Assembly: GCF_000006985.1 (NCBI RefSeq)
Contig: NC_002932.3
Span: 457,501 to 521,500 of the forward strand
DNA from: Chlorobaculum tepidum TLS
GTDB taxonomy: Bacteria; Bacteroidota; Chlorobiia; Chlorobiales; Chlorobiaceae
Length of the DNA stretch: 64,000 bases
Direction: 5' to 3'
Shown here: positions 1 through 8,626 of the stretch, piece after piece
Layout of the letters: each line of letters begins with the position of its first letter
How positions within the stretch are numbered: the first letter of the stretch is position 1
Notes under the pieces: generated by a model
Told to the model about the DNA's origin: nothing
The model's database searches: none
What the model saw: the letters and a program-made list of their open reading frames with translations, nothing else
Program-made: the position numbers and the translations under genes

Positions 1-422
1 TTTTGCTTGCTCTCATTGACTGGGACACCACCCTGCTGCCGGACTGGATTGTTCTTCCGCTGGGGTTGGCGGGCCTCCTCAGCAGCTATGCTGGGTTTAC
101 CCGGCAAAGTCTGGCCGTCAGTGCGGCATCTGCTGTTGTAGTGCTGGTCCTGCTTGGCGGTTTTGCCTGGATATTCCATCGTATCAGGGGCGTTAGTGGT
201 ATCGGAGGTGGTGACCTCAAACTTCTGGCAGCGCTGGCCGCCTGGTGGGGTCCTGACGGTGTCCTTTACGTGGTGGCGTTGGGTAGTGTGGTTACCGTAG
301 TCTGGTATCTGGTGTGGCGACGCTTCAAAGGCCTGAGCCCCGAGGCAGAATGGCCATTTGGACCAGCTCTTGTGGTAGCTGCGCTGGCGTGGGGCTTGTG
401 GGCTGCTCATTACTCGATTTAG
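1..422 (+). CDS. Prepilin peptidase (A24 family, CpaA/TadV-like), 5' end outside window
   Basis: C-terminal 139 residues of an inner-membrane aspartyl prepilin peptidase; the gene starts before base 1. Both catalytic aspartates of the family appear: the first in LALIDWDTTLLPD near the left edge and the second in the GxGD motif (GIGGGDLKLL) about residue 67. The rest is hydrophobic helices. The enzyme cuts the leader from type IV prepilins on the cytoplasmic side of the membrane. A Flp-type pilin gene lies 200 bp downstream on the same strand, so that pilin is the likely substrate (inference from position). Ends in TAG at 420-422. Confidence 0.85.
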   Translation, partial: LLALIDWDTTLLPDWIVLPLGLAGLLSSYAGFTRQSLAVSAASAVVVLVLLGGFAWIFHRIRGVSGIGGGDLKLLAALAAWWGPDGVLYVVALGSVVTVVWYLVWRRFKGLSPEAEWPFGPALVVAALAWGLWAAHYSI

Positions 423-625
423 GTTGATTTGGCAACGGTTATCCGGTATTCACGCTCAACGCTATCTGTTTTTTCTCAGTGCCATTCTGTCTTGAATAAT
501 GTGCTATCACCCCTTTTAGTCTAAGGGCTGGCGGTTTGGGTATCGGGTTTTGTCCCTTCCTTTTCAGGAAGTGCATGATCAATTTCGGGAATCGACAGTC
601 TTCACTATTTTGATCAGGAGGTACT

Positions 626-793
626 ATGCTAAAAAGTATCAACTCACAAAAGGGCGTCACCATGATCGAGTACGCTTTGATTGCTGCTTTGATCTCTACG
701 GTTACGATTCTGGCTCTTTCGCAGGTCGGTCAAAATCTGGTAACTTTGCTTGTCAGCGTCGTAAACGCTTTTTCCAGTGCGCCGCCGAACTGA
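626..793 (+). CDS. Flp/Fap-type pilin, 55 residues
   Basis: A short gene starting ATG at 626 behind an AGGAGGT ribosome site (616-622) and ending TGA at 791-793. The protein begins MLKSINSQKG/VTMIEYALIA. Glycine 10 is at the predicted cleavage point, with Glu and Tyr at +5 and +6, the Flp-subfamily signature, followed by a single hydrophobic helix and a short tail ending SSAPPN. It is predicted to be processed by the prepilin peptidase just upstream and assembled into Flp (Tad-type) pili. Tad secretion genes are not in this window and would be expected to the left. Confidence 0.88.
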   Translation: MLKSINSQKGVTMIEYALIAALISTVTILALSQVGQNLVTLLVSVVNAFSSAPPN

Positions 794-848
794 CCACCGT
801 ACATATTGCTGCTGTCGGGTAATAAAACTTTATTTCCTAAGGGTAAAT

Positions 849-917
849 ACCCCGCCGTTTACGGCGTAAAGTATTCAAGTATTGCCTTCAAGATACCCCG
901 CTGCTTGCGGCGGGGTT
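849..917. repeat. Paired GC-rich hairpins, REP-like or terminator
   Basis: Two hairpins follow the pilin gene. The first is CGCCG-TTTA-CGGCG (853-866). The second is a GC-rich stem from CCCCGC at 896 to GCGGGG ending at 915, extended by a wobble pair, with a four-base loop and then TTCTT. The second could act as a terminator for the pilin operon. The pairing of two similar GC hairpins separated by an A/T-rich spacer also resembles REP or IS200/IS605-type end structures. No transposase is nearby. Confidence 0.5.
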
Positions 918-1086
918 CTTCATTACGGGACAACTCTGAAAATTGCGTTCATTAAACCCGCTACATGCGCAATATCCCGGTGATTCCTTTTTTGAAAATC
1001 AGATATTTGTAAAGAAATTGGCGCCTCTAAAACAGGGTGGGGACTCTTTTTTTCTCAGTAAATCAGAACCTGTAGAAACAGATACC

Positions 1087-2307
1087 ATGAAATCAGATAA
1101 GCACTGGCTGAACCGGGAGCGTCTTACTGTTTATCCCCGAATTTTTCTGGCTCTGTTCCTTATCCTTGGTCTGGTGTGGGTTCTGATGTCGAAAAATATG
1201 CTTGACATTAAAGGAAAGCCGCTTGGATACGATTTTATGACATTCTGGGCTGCATCGCATCTTGCCTTGACGGGACATGCTCAAGACGCCTACAAAATAC
1301 CCTTGCTTTTCAAGGCTCAGCAACTTGCCATATCGGCTTCAAAAGTTGCTTACGCATGGTTCTACCCGCCCACCTTCTATCTTGTTGTGCTGCCATTGGC
1401 GTTACTGCCTTACGTGACAGCATACTGGACCTTTATGCTCTCAACGCTGTGGGGTTATCTTCTGGTGTTTCGCCGCATCGTTCGTGGCAACATCGCGATG
1501 TGGTGTCTGGCGGCATTCTCCGGATTGTGGATAAACTTTTTCTGCGGCCAGAACGGATTCCTGACTGCATCACTTGCCGGCTTGGCACTGCTCACCGTTG
1601 AGCGACGTCCTGTTCTGGCAGGAGTGTTCATCGGGCTGCTTGCCATCAAACCGCATCTTGCGATGCTCTTTCCGGTGGCATTACTCGCTATTGGCGCGTG
1701 GCGAACGTTGGTAACCGCTGCCGTGACAGCGGTCACCTTTATGGCTATTGGTATGGCAACTTTCGGAATCGCCGTATTGAAGGGCTTCCTTGCGAGCATT
1801 GGCGATGCTCGTCTGTTTCTGGAAAACGGCATTCTTGAATGGATAAAAATGCCCTCCGTTTTTGTGTTCATGCGCTTGCTCGGAATGCCCGTCGCCGGGG
1901 CGTATATTGCCCATTGTGCCGTAGCCATAGCGGCAGTAATCGTCGTCTGGCGTGTGTGGCGTCGTTGCGAAGATCGAAACCTGCGCGGTGCAGCCCTGAT
2001 GACGGCAACGTTTCTGGTCAGCCCGTATGTGTTTGATTACGACCTTGCCTGGCTGGCCTTTCCGATCGCCTGGCTGTCATTGGATGGTTTGCGCAACGGC
2101 TGGTTGCGGGGCGAGCGTGAAGTGCTGGTCGCAGCCTGGTTGTTGCCGTTGCTGATGGCCGTGATAGCTGAAGCGGTGAAAGTGCAGATAGGGCCGCTGG
2201 TGCTTTGCAGCCTGTTGTGGGTGACGTATCGTCGTGCAACGGCCGCATCGATGGCTGGTGCCCTTGCAACCGACGCCTATGACGATCAGCTCGGAACGGT
2301 ACCGTAA
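1087..2307 (+). CDS. GT87 (DUF2029) membrane glycosyltransferase, tandem copy 1
   Basis: 406-residue polytopic membrane protein of the GT-C fold, family GT87, whose members use polyprenyl-phosphate-linked sugars on the outer face of the inner membrane. Family features are the first-loop acidic stretch DFMTFWAASHLALTGH (near residue 45), a conserved YPPTFYLVVLP block (near 95), and about ten hydrophobic helices. The ATG at 1087 is chosen because the protein then aligns from its first residue with the next copies (MKSDxHWLNxERL); an upstream in-frame ATG at 943 gives an unconserved extension. First of five tandem paralogues at about 1.3 kb spacing. The acceptor is unknown; a GT2 and a GT39-like gene lie nearby on the other strand. 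Confidence 0.8.
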   Translation: MKSDKHWLNRERLTVYPRIFLALFLILGLVWVLMSKNMLDIKGKPLGYDFMTFWAASHLALTGHAQDAYKIPLLFKAQQLAISASKVAYAWFYPPTFYLVVLPLALLPYVTAYWTFMLSTLWGYLLVFRRIVRGNIAMWCLAAFSGLWINFFCGQNGFLTASLAGLALLTVERRPVLAGVFIGLLAIKPHLAMLFPVALLAIGAWRTLVTAAVTAVTFMAIGMATFGIAVLKGFLASIGDARLFLENGILEWIKMPSVFVFMRLLGMPVAGAYIAHCAVAIAAVIVVWRVWRRCEDRNLRGAALMTATFLVSPYVFDYDLAWLAFPIAWLSLDGLRNGWLRGEREVLVAAWLLPLLMAVIAEAVKVQIGPLVLCSLLWVTYRRATAASMAGALATDAYDDQLGTVP

Positions 2308-2388
2308 GCGGAACTTTTTTCGCTTGATTCTGGAAAACACTTCGACGATGCCCAAAAAATCGCGGAATACGAAAGAGATAAAGAGGTC

Positions 2389-3609
2389 ATGAAATCGGAC
2401 GCGCATTGGCTGAACTGGGAGCGTCTTACCATATATCCCCGCATCTTTCTGGCTGGATTTTTTGTGTTTGGCTTAGGGTGTGTTTTTATTGCAAAAAAAA
2501 AGTTTGGCCTGAATGGGATACCGTTTGGTGCTGATTTTATAACATTCTGGGGGGCCTCGCATCTTGCCTTGACAGGGCATGCTCAGGACGCTTACAACAA
2601 TTCCCTGCTGTTAAAGGCTGAACAACTCGTAATACCGGTATTCAGGTTCACTTATATATGGGCCTACCCTCCGTCGTTCTATTTTGTTGTGCTTCCTCTG
2701 GCGTTACTGCCTTACGTGGCAGCATACTGGACCTTCATGCTCTCAACGCTGTGGGGTTATCTTCTGGTGTTTCGCCGCATCGTTCGTGGCAACATTGCGA
2801 TGTGGTGTCTGGCAGCGTTCTCCGGATTGTGGGTAAACCTCATTTGCGGCCAGAATGGATTCCTGACCGCAGCACTTGCCGGTGCGGCTCTCCTTGCCGT
2901 TGAGCGAAGGCCGGTTGTGGCCGGGCTGTTTATTGGCCTGCTTGCCATCAAACCGCATCTTGCGATGCTCTTTCCGGTGGCGTTACTCGCTATTGGGGCG
3001 TGGCGGACGTTGATAACCGCCGCCGTGACGGCAATCACGTTTATGGCCATTGGCACGGCGACCCTTGGTACTGCGGTGCTGAAGGGATTTTTCGCAAATC
3101 TGGGCTATGCTCGTCTGTTTCTGGAAAACGGAGGCCTTCCATGGAAGAAAATGCCCTCGATGTTTGTTTTTTTGCGTTTGCTCGGAACGCCCGTCACATG
3201 GGCGTATGCTATTCATTTCTTCGTTGCCGCGGGGGCGGTGATCGCTGTCTGGCGCGTCTGGCGTCATTGCCGGAACTGGGAGCTTCGAAACGCAGCCCTG
3301 ATGACGGCAACCTTTCTGGTCAGTCCATACGTGTATGATTATGACCTGGCCTGGCTGGCTTTTCCGATTGCATGGCTGGCAGTGGACGGGTTGCGCAACG
3401 GCTGGCTGCGTGGTGAACGCGAAGTGCTGGTGGCGGCCTGGTTGTTTCCGGTCCTCATGATACCAATAGCTGAAGCGGTGAAAGTGCAGATAGGGCCGAT
3501 AGTGCTTTGCAGCCTGCTGTGGATGACGTATCGTCGTGCAACGAAAACATCGATGACGGGGGCTACGGCAATCGATGACCATGCAGCGCAGTTCGAGACT
3601 GTACCATAG
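2389..3609 (+). CDS. GT87 (DUF2029) membrane glycosyltransferase, tandem copy 2
   Basis: 406 residues, same length and layout as copy 1. The N-terminal third has diverged (AKKKFGLNGIPFGADF), while the middle, from the YWTFMLSTLWGYLLVF block onward, is nearly the same as copy 1, including a run of more than 50 identical bases around 2740-2790. AGAGG lies 5 bp before the ATG. The 80 bp intergenic spacer resembles those between the other copies, so spacer and gene were duplicated together. Probably in one transcript with copies 1 and 3. Sugar donor and acceptor cannot be told from the sequence. Confidence 0.8.
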   Translation: MKSDAHWLNWERLTIYPRIFLAGFFVFGLGCVFIAKKKFGLNGIPFGADFITFWGASHLALTGHAQDAYNNSLLLKAEQLVIPVFRFTYIWAYPPSFYFVVLPLALLPYVAAYWTFMLSTLWGYLLVFRRIVRGNIAMWCLAAFSGLWVNLICGQNGFLTAALAGAALLAVERRPVVAGLFIGLLAIKPHLAMLFPVALLAIGAWRTLITAAVTAITFMAIGTATLGTAVLKGFFANLGYARLFLENGGLPWKKMPSMFVFLRLLGTPVTWAYAIHFFVAAGAVIAVWRVWRHCRNWELRNAALMTATFLVSPYVYDYDLAWLAFPIAWLAVDGLRNGWLRGEREVLVAAWLFPVLMIPIAEAVKVQIGPIVLCSLLWMTYRRATKTSMTGATAIDDHAAQFETVP

Positions 3610-3646
3610 GAACTCGCCTTGCCTGATTCCGCAAAACACTTCAACG

Positions 3647-4905
3647 ATGCCGAAAAAATTCGAATATGTAACAGATAGAGAGACCACGAAGGCCGAAGCG
3701 CATTGGCTGAATCGGGAGCGCCTCACACTTTATTCCGGCATCTTCCTGGCCGGATATCTTGTTTCTTGCATTGGTGCAGCTATCTTGAAAAACATGTATG
3801 ACCTGCAAGGGATACCGTTTGGCGCTGACTTTATACAATTCTGGGCGGCATCGCATCTTGCCTTGACGGGACATGCTCAGGACGCCTACAACAGTTCCTT
3901 GCTGTTAAAGACTGAACAACTTGTTACACCGGCATTCAAGGGCCGTTATATATGGCTCTACCCTCCGTCGTTTTACCTCGTTGTACTGCCGCTGGCGTTA
4001 CTGCCGTATCTGGTGGCATACTGGACCTTCATGTTGTCAACTCTGGCGGCTATCTTCTGGTGTTGCGTCGTCTCGTCCGTGGCAAGACGGCGATGTGGTG
4101 TCTTGCCGGTTTCTCCGGATTGTGGGGAAACCTCTATTGCGGCCAGAACGGCTTTCTGACCGCGGCCATCGCCGGGATAGCACTGCTCAGCCTTGAGCGT
4201 CGGCCTGTTCTGGCGGGAGTGTTTATCGGTCTGCTTGCCATCAAACCGCATCTTGCGGTGCTTTTTCCGGTGGCGCTACTCGCCATTGGGGCGTGGCGGA
4301 CGTTGATAACCGCCGCCGTGACGGCAATTACGTTTATGGCTATTGGTACGCTAACCCTTGGAACCGCTGTCCTGAAGGCGTTTTTCGCGAGTCTGGGCGA
4401 TGCCCGGCATTTATGTCTTGAAAACGGATCTCTTCTCTGGAAGAAAATGCCTTCGGTGTTTGCGTTTCTGCGCCTGCTCGGCACGCCCGTCACCTGGGCG
4501 TATGTTGTTCATTGTATCGTTGCAGCGGTGGCGGTGATCGCTGTCTGGCAGGTCTGGCGTCATTGTCAGAACTGGAACCTGCGCGGAGCAGCCCTGATGA
4601 CGGCAACCTTTCTGGTCAGCCCGTACGCGTATGATTACGATCTGGCATGGCTGGCCTTTCCGATTGCATGGCTGGCAGTGGACGGGTTGCGCAACGGCTG
4701 GCTGCGTGGAGAGCGTGAAGCGCTTGTGGCGGCATGGTTGATGCCGTTGCTGATGAGTCCAATAGCCGGGGCTCTAAAATTTCAGATAGGGCCGCTGGTG
4801 CTTTGCAGTCTGTTGTGGATTACGGTGCGTCGGGCCAATGCGGCATCGATGATGGGTGGTATGGCAACCGACGCTTATGCTGATCAGTTTGAGCCGCTAC
4901 CGTAA
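3647..4905 (+). pseudogene. GT87 (DUF2029) glycosyltransferase, tandem copy 3, frameshifted
   Basis: The N-terminal part reads in one frame from ATG 3647 to about 4043 (MPKKFEYVTDRETTKAEAHW...). The remainder, from GGYLLVLRRLV to the stop at 4905, is in the frame reached by restoring one base. Comparison with copy 4 shows a G missing from a GGG run at 4043-4047. At the position where the other copies start (ATGAAA/ATGAAC) this copy has ACG at 3686, so the upstream ATG at 3647, conserved as spacer sequence in other copies, would have to serve. With the base restored the protein is full length. It may be a true pseudogene or a sequencing error in a functional gene. Confidence 0.75.
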
Positions 4906-4985
4906 AGAGAACTTGCTATGCCTGGCTTTGTAAGGCACTCCAACGATGCTGGAAAATATCCAAACACACAATGGCAGGAAATGCT

Positions 4986-7475
4986 ATGAAAACACAAGCG
5001 CACTGGCTGAACTGGAAGCACCTCAAAGTTTATTCCAGCCTGCTTCTTGCTCTATTCCTTATCTACGGTATAGGGGGTGTTTATTTTTCAAAAAATATGG
5101 TTGACGCAGGAGGGCACCCTCTCGGTTTAGATTTTATTGCATTTTGGGGTGCATCGTATCTTGCTCTGGCAGGGCATGCTCAAGACGCCTACAACATTCC
5201 TTTGCTTTTCAAGGCTCAGCAAATTGGTGTGCCGGCTGCAAAAGTTTCTTACCCATGGTTTTATCCGCCTTCGTACTTCCTTGTTATTTTGCCGTTGGCG
5301 TTACTGCCGTACCTGGCAGCATACGGGACTTTCATGTTGTCAACGCTGGGCGGCTATCTTTTGGTGTTTCGCCGCATCATTCGCGGCAAGACGGCGATGT
5401 GGTGCCTGGCCGGTTTCTCCGGATTGTGGATGAACTTTTTTGATGGCCAGAACGGATTTCTGACCGCCGCACTTGCCGGCGCGGCATTGCTCAATTTTGA
5501 GCGACGTCCTGTTCTGGCGGGAGTGTTCATCGGCCTGCTTGCCATCAAACCGCATCTTGCGATGCTCTTTCCGGTGGCGCTACTCGCCATTGGGGCGTGG
5601 CGGACGTTGATAACCGCTGCCGTGACGGCGATTACCTTTATGGCTGCTGGAACGGCAATTCTGGGAACCGCTGTGCTGAAAGCGTTTCTTGCGAGTCTGG
5701 GCGATGCGCGTCTGTTTATGGAAAACACCCATCTTCTCTGGAATAAAGTCCCCTCGGTGTTTGCGTTTCTGCGCCTGCTAGGAACGTCCGCCACATGGGC
5801 ATATGCTGTCCAGTTTGCCGTCGCTGTGGTGGCCGTGATCATCGTCTGGCGCGTCTGGCGCCATTGCCGGAACCGGAACCTTCGTAACGCAGTTCTGATG
5901 ACGGCAACGTTTCTGGTCAGCCCATACGCATTTTATTACGATCTGGCATGGCTGGCCTTTCCCATCGCCTGGCTGGCATTGGATGGTCTGCGCAACGGCT
6001 GGCTGCGCGGAGAGCGCGAAGTGCTTGTGGCGGCGTGGTTGCTGCCGCTGATGATGGTTCTGATAGCTGCAATGCTGAAAGTGCAGGTAGGTCCACTGGT
6101 ACTTGGCAGTTTGTTGTGGATGACGTATCGTCGTGCAACGACAGCATCGATGACAGGCGCTCCGGCCAGTGCCGCGCCTGCGAAGATCAGTTCGAGACTG
6201 TACAGTAAGCGATGTTATTCTCTGGCGAACACTTCGACAATGGCAAAAAAATCCGAACACGCAGCAGAGAGAAAGACCATGAACGCAGACGCGCACTGGC
6301 TGAACCGGGAGCGCCTCATATTTTATTCCCGCATCTTTCTGGCGCTCTTCTTCGGAATTGGCGTAGGGTTGGTGGTAACGTCAAAACATATGGTTACCGG
6401 CGACTTTGTCCTGGCCTGGGCTGCATCGCATCTTGCCTTGACAGGACATGCACTGGATGCCTACAGCATACCTTCACTCATCAAGGCTCAGCAAATTGCA
6501 GAACCCGGCCCGCAGGATGTTTATGGATGGTTCTATCCGCCCTCATACTACCTTCTTATTCTGCCCCTGGCGTTACTGCCGTACGCGGCAGCATACTGGA
6601 GCTTCATGTTGTCAACGCTGGGCGGCTATCTTTTGGTGTTTCGCCGCATCATTCGCGATAAGACGGCGATGTGGTGCCTGGCCGGTTTCTCCGGATTGTG
6701 GATGAACTTTTTTGATGGCCAGAACGGATTTCTGACCGCCGCACTTGCCGGCGCGGCATTGCTCAATCTTGAGCGACGTCCTGTTCTGGCGGGAGTGTTC
6801 ATCGGCCTGCTTGCCATCAAACCGCATCTTGCGATGCTCTTTCCGGTGGCGCTACTCGCCATTGGGGCGTGGCGGACGTTGATAACCGCTGCCGTGACGG
6901 CGATTACCTTTATGGCGGTTGGAACGGCAATTCTGGGAACCGCTGTGCTGAAAGCGTTTCTTGCGAGTCTGGGCGATGCCCGGCATTTATGTCTTGAAAA
7001 CGGATCTCTTCTCTGGAGTAAAATGCCCTCAGTATTTGCGTTCATGCGTCTGCTCGGCACGCCCGTCACCTGGGCGTATGTCGCTCATTTCATCGTTGCT
7101 GTGGTGGCCGTGATCGCCGTCTGGCGCGTCTGGCGCAATTGTCAGAACCGGAACCTTCGTGGAGCATCCCTGATGACGGCAACGTTTCTGGTTAGCCCGT
7201 ATGTATTGTTTTACGACCTGGCGTGGCTGGCCTTTCCGATCGCCTGGCTGGCATTGGACGGGTTGCGCTACGGCTGGCAGCGTGGCGAGCGCGCAGTGCT
7301 CGCGGCGGCGTGGTTGCTGCCGCTGCTGATGATGGTACAGATCATTGCGCATCTGAACGTGCAGGTGGGGCCGCTGGTGCTTTGCAGTCTGTTGTGGATG
7401 ACGTATCGTCGTGCAACGACAGCATCGATGACAGGCGCTCCGGCCAGTGCCGCGCCTGCGAAGATCAGTTTGTGA
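4986..7475 (+). CDS. Fused double GT87 (DUF2029) glycosyltransferase, tandem copies 4 and 5
   Basis: One uninterrupted 829-codon frame containing two complete GT87 units. Unit 4 covers about residues 1-405. A roughly 30-residue linker, which is the translated former intergenic spacer, leads to unit 5, whose own ATG is at 6279 (MNADAHWLNRERL). In copies 1-3 the gene ends with a QFETVP-like tail and a stop. Copy 4 carries a net 2-base gain in its 3' end, so the tail reads AKISSRLYSK and the old stop is bypassed. Copy 5 has the same shifted tail but meets TGA at once. Start 4986 (AGGAA at 4976) is preferred over ATG 4971. Unit 5 could also be translated alone from 6279. A 377 bp block is almost identical in both units. 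Confidence 0.75.
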   Translation: MKTQAHWLNWKHLKVYSSLLLALFLIYGIGGVYFSKNMVDAGGHPLGLDFIAFWGASYLALAGHAQDAYNIPLLFKAQQIGVPAAKVSYPWFYPPSYFLVILPLALLPYLAAYGTFMLSTLGGYLLVFRRIIRGKTAMWCLAGFSGLWMNFFDGQNGFLTAALAGAALLNFERRPVLAGVFIGLLAIKPHLAMLFPVALLAIGAWRTLITAAVTAITFMAAGTAILGTAVLKAFLASLGDARLFMENTHLLWNKVPSVFAFLRLLGTSATWAYAVQFAVAVVAVIIVWRVWRHCRNRNLRNAVLMTATFLVSPYAFYYDLAWLAFPIAWLALDGLRNGWLRGEREVLVAAWLLPLMMVLIAAMLKVQVGPLVLGSLLWMTYRRATTASMTGAPASAAPAKISSRLYSKRCYSLANTSTMAKKSEHAAERKTMNADAHWLNRERLIFYSRIFLALFFGIGVGLVVTSKHMVTGDFVLAWAASHLALTGHALDAYSIPSLIKAQQIAEPGPQDVYGWFYPPSYYLLILPLALLPYAAAYWSFMLSTLGGYLLVFRRIIRDKTAMWCLAGFSGLWMNFFDGQNGFLTAALAGAALLNLERRPVLAGVFIGLLAIKPHLAMLFPVALLAIGAWRTLITAAVTAITFMAVGTAILGTAVLKAFLASLGDARHLCLENGSLLWSKMPSVFAFMRLLGTPVTWAYVAHFIVAVVAVIAVWRVWRNCQNRNLRGASLMTATFLVSPYVLFYDLAWLAFPIAWLALDGLRYGWQRGERAVLAAAWLLPLLMMVQIIAHLNVQVGPLVLCSLLWMTYRRATTASMTGAPASAAPAKISL

Positions 7476-7644
7476 GTGTGCCGTAAGTTGTGTCGCCAAA
7501 GTGCCGTGAACGCTAACCAAAAACTGTTGGCAGGCATACCAGCATCATAAATCACAAAATGCCGGTAATCACTCAAGAGTCATTATCTGTTGCAGCTTGA
7601 AGGCTGTAAAAGGCGTATTATTCAGGGTTCGCGTCCCCAATGGC

Positions 7645-8487
7645 TCAAATGCGGTTGCCGCTTGGACTTTTTATGGATAGTTTTGCCTCAGGATAACCGT
7701 TACTATTATGCGGATGAATAACTTCGTATTTGCATTCGTGAAAAAGACCAAGGCGCTGCATACGTGCTTTCGTTGTGGTAATGACTACATCTAAAGCGTA
7801 TTTGAGACCATTCACATAACAGATTTCATCACCATAATAGGTTGGAATCGGGCGTTCTGCGATACGGAAGCCCCAAAGAATCAGCTGGATTATTATTTCA
7901 GTATCGAAATGGAAATCGGGCGTATTTAAATGAAACGGGATTTGCTTCAATGCTTTTACGGAGTATGCTCTGTAGCCTGAGTGAAATTCGCTTAAAGAGG
8001 TTTTTAACATGATATTCTGAAACAAAGTCAGAATTTTGTTGCCTACAAACTTGTAGGCGGGCATCCCTCCTTTTAGTGCGCCAAAAGGTGTCATCATTCT
8101 CGAACCAAATACTGCCTCGGCCTCTCCCTTTGTAACCGGTGTTATGAGATCTCTCAAGTATTCCGGAGCATATTGCCCATCGCCATGGAGTAGTGCTACA
8201 CAGTCGAAATCATGCTCAATAGCGTATTGGTAGCCTACCTTCTGATTTCCGCCATATCCCTGGTTTTCGGGGTTTACCAGAACATTGGTCTTGAATCTGA
8301 TTTTCCCGCTTTGTATTGTCTCAGCGCAGCGTAATACAGTATCATCAGAAGATTGGTCATCTATAACGAGCACTTCGGCATCAAAATCATCGAGCAGGTC
8401 AGCAGGAATGCGCATCAGGACGTTCTCAATCGTACTCTCCGCATTGTAAGCAACTATAAAAATTAAAATGCTCGGTTTCTTATCCAT
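7645..8487 (-). CDS. Family 2 glycosyltransferase, polyprenyl-phosphate sugar synthase type
   Basis: 280 residues beginning MDKKPSILIFIVAYNAESTI, a GT-A fold enzyme like dolichyl-phosphate mannose synthase. Visible motifs are VLVIDDQSSDDT (about residue 35) and the metal-binding ALLHGDGQYAPEYL (about residue 90), with the conserved SEFHSGYRAYS region further on. No strong C-terminal membrane helices. The predicted role is transfer of a sugar from a nucleotide donor to a polyprenyl phosphate, which would supply the GT87 and GT39-like enzymes next door (inference from families). The start at 8487 gives the canonical N-terminus; an upstream in-frame ATG at 8583 adds 32 residues that overlap the tail of the broken GT39 gene. 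Confidence 0.8.
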   Translation of the reverse strand: MDKKPSILIFIVAYNAESTIENVLMRIPADLLDDFDAEVLVIDDQSSDDTVLRCAETIQSGKIRFKTNVLVNPENQGYGGNQKVGYQYAIEHDFDCVALLHGDGQYAPEYLRDLITPVTKGEAEAVFGSRMMTPFGALKGGMPAYKFVGNKILTLFQNIMLKTSLSEFHSGYRAYSVKALKQIPFHLNTPDFHFDTEIIIQLILWGFRIAERPIPTYYGDEICYVNGLKYALDVVITTTKARMQRLGLFHECKYEVIHPHNSNGYPEAKLSIKSPSGNRI

Positions 8488-8626
8488 TGCTTTTCTTCTT
8501 TTTAAAGAGCTGTATCTGCGTGAGTCTATAAATTTGACCTCGATAGCGCCTTTTGAGTAAGACCCTTCCCAATTATAGGGCACCTGTTGTACAAGAGCAA
8601 ATTGTTTTTACTTATTCCCTTAGCTG

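Noticed and set aside
550-822. Open frame of 90 codons over the pilin gene
   Set aside because: It is in another frame of the Flp pilin, which has the ribosome site, leader and cleavage motif.
943-1086. N-terminal extension of the first GT87 copy
   Set aside because: The extra 48 residues are not found in the other copies; the shared start at 1087 is better.
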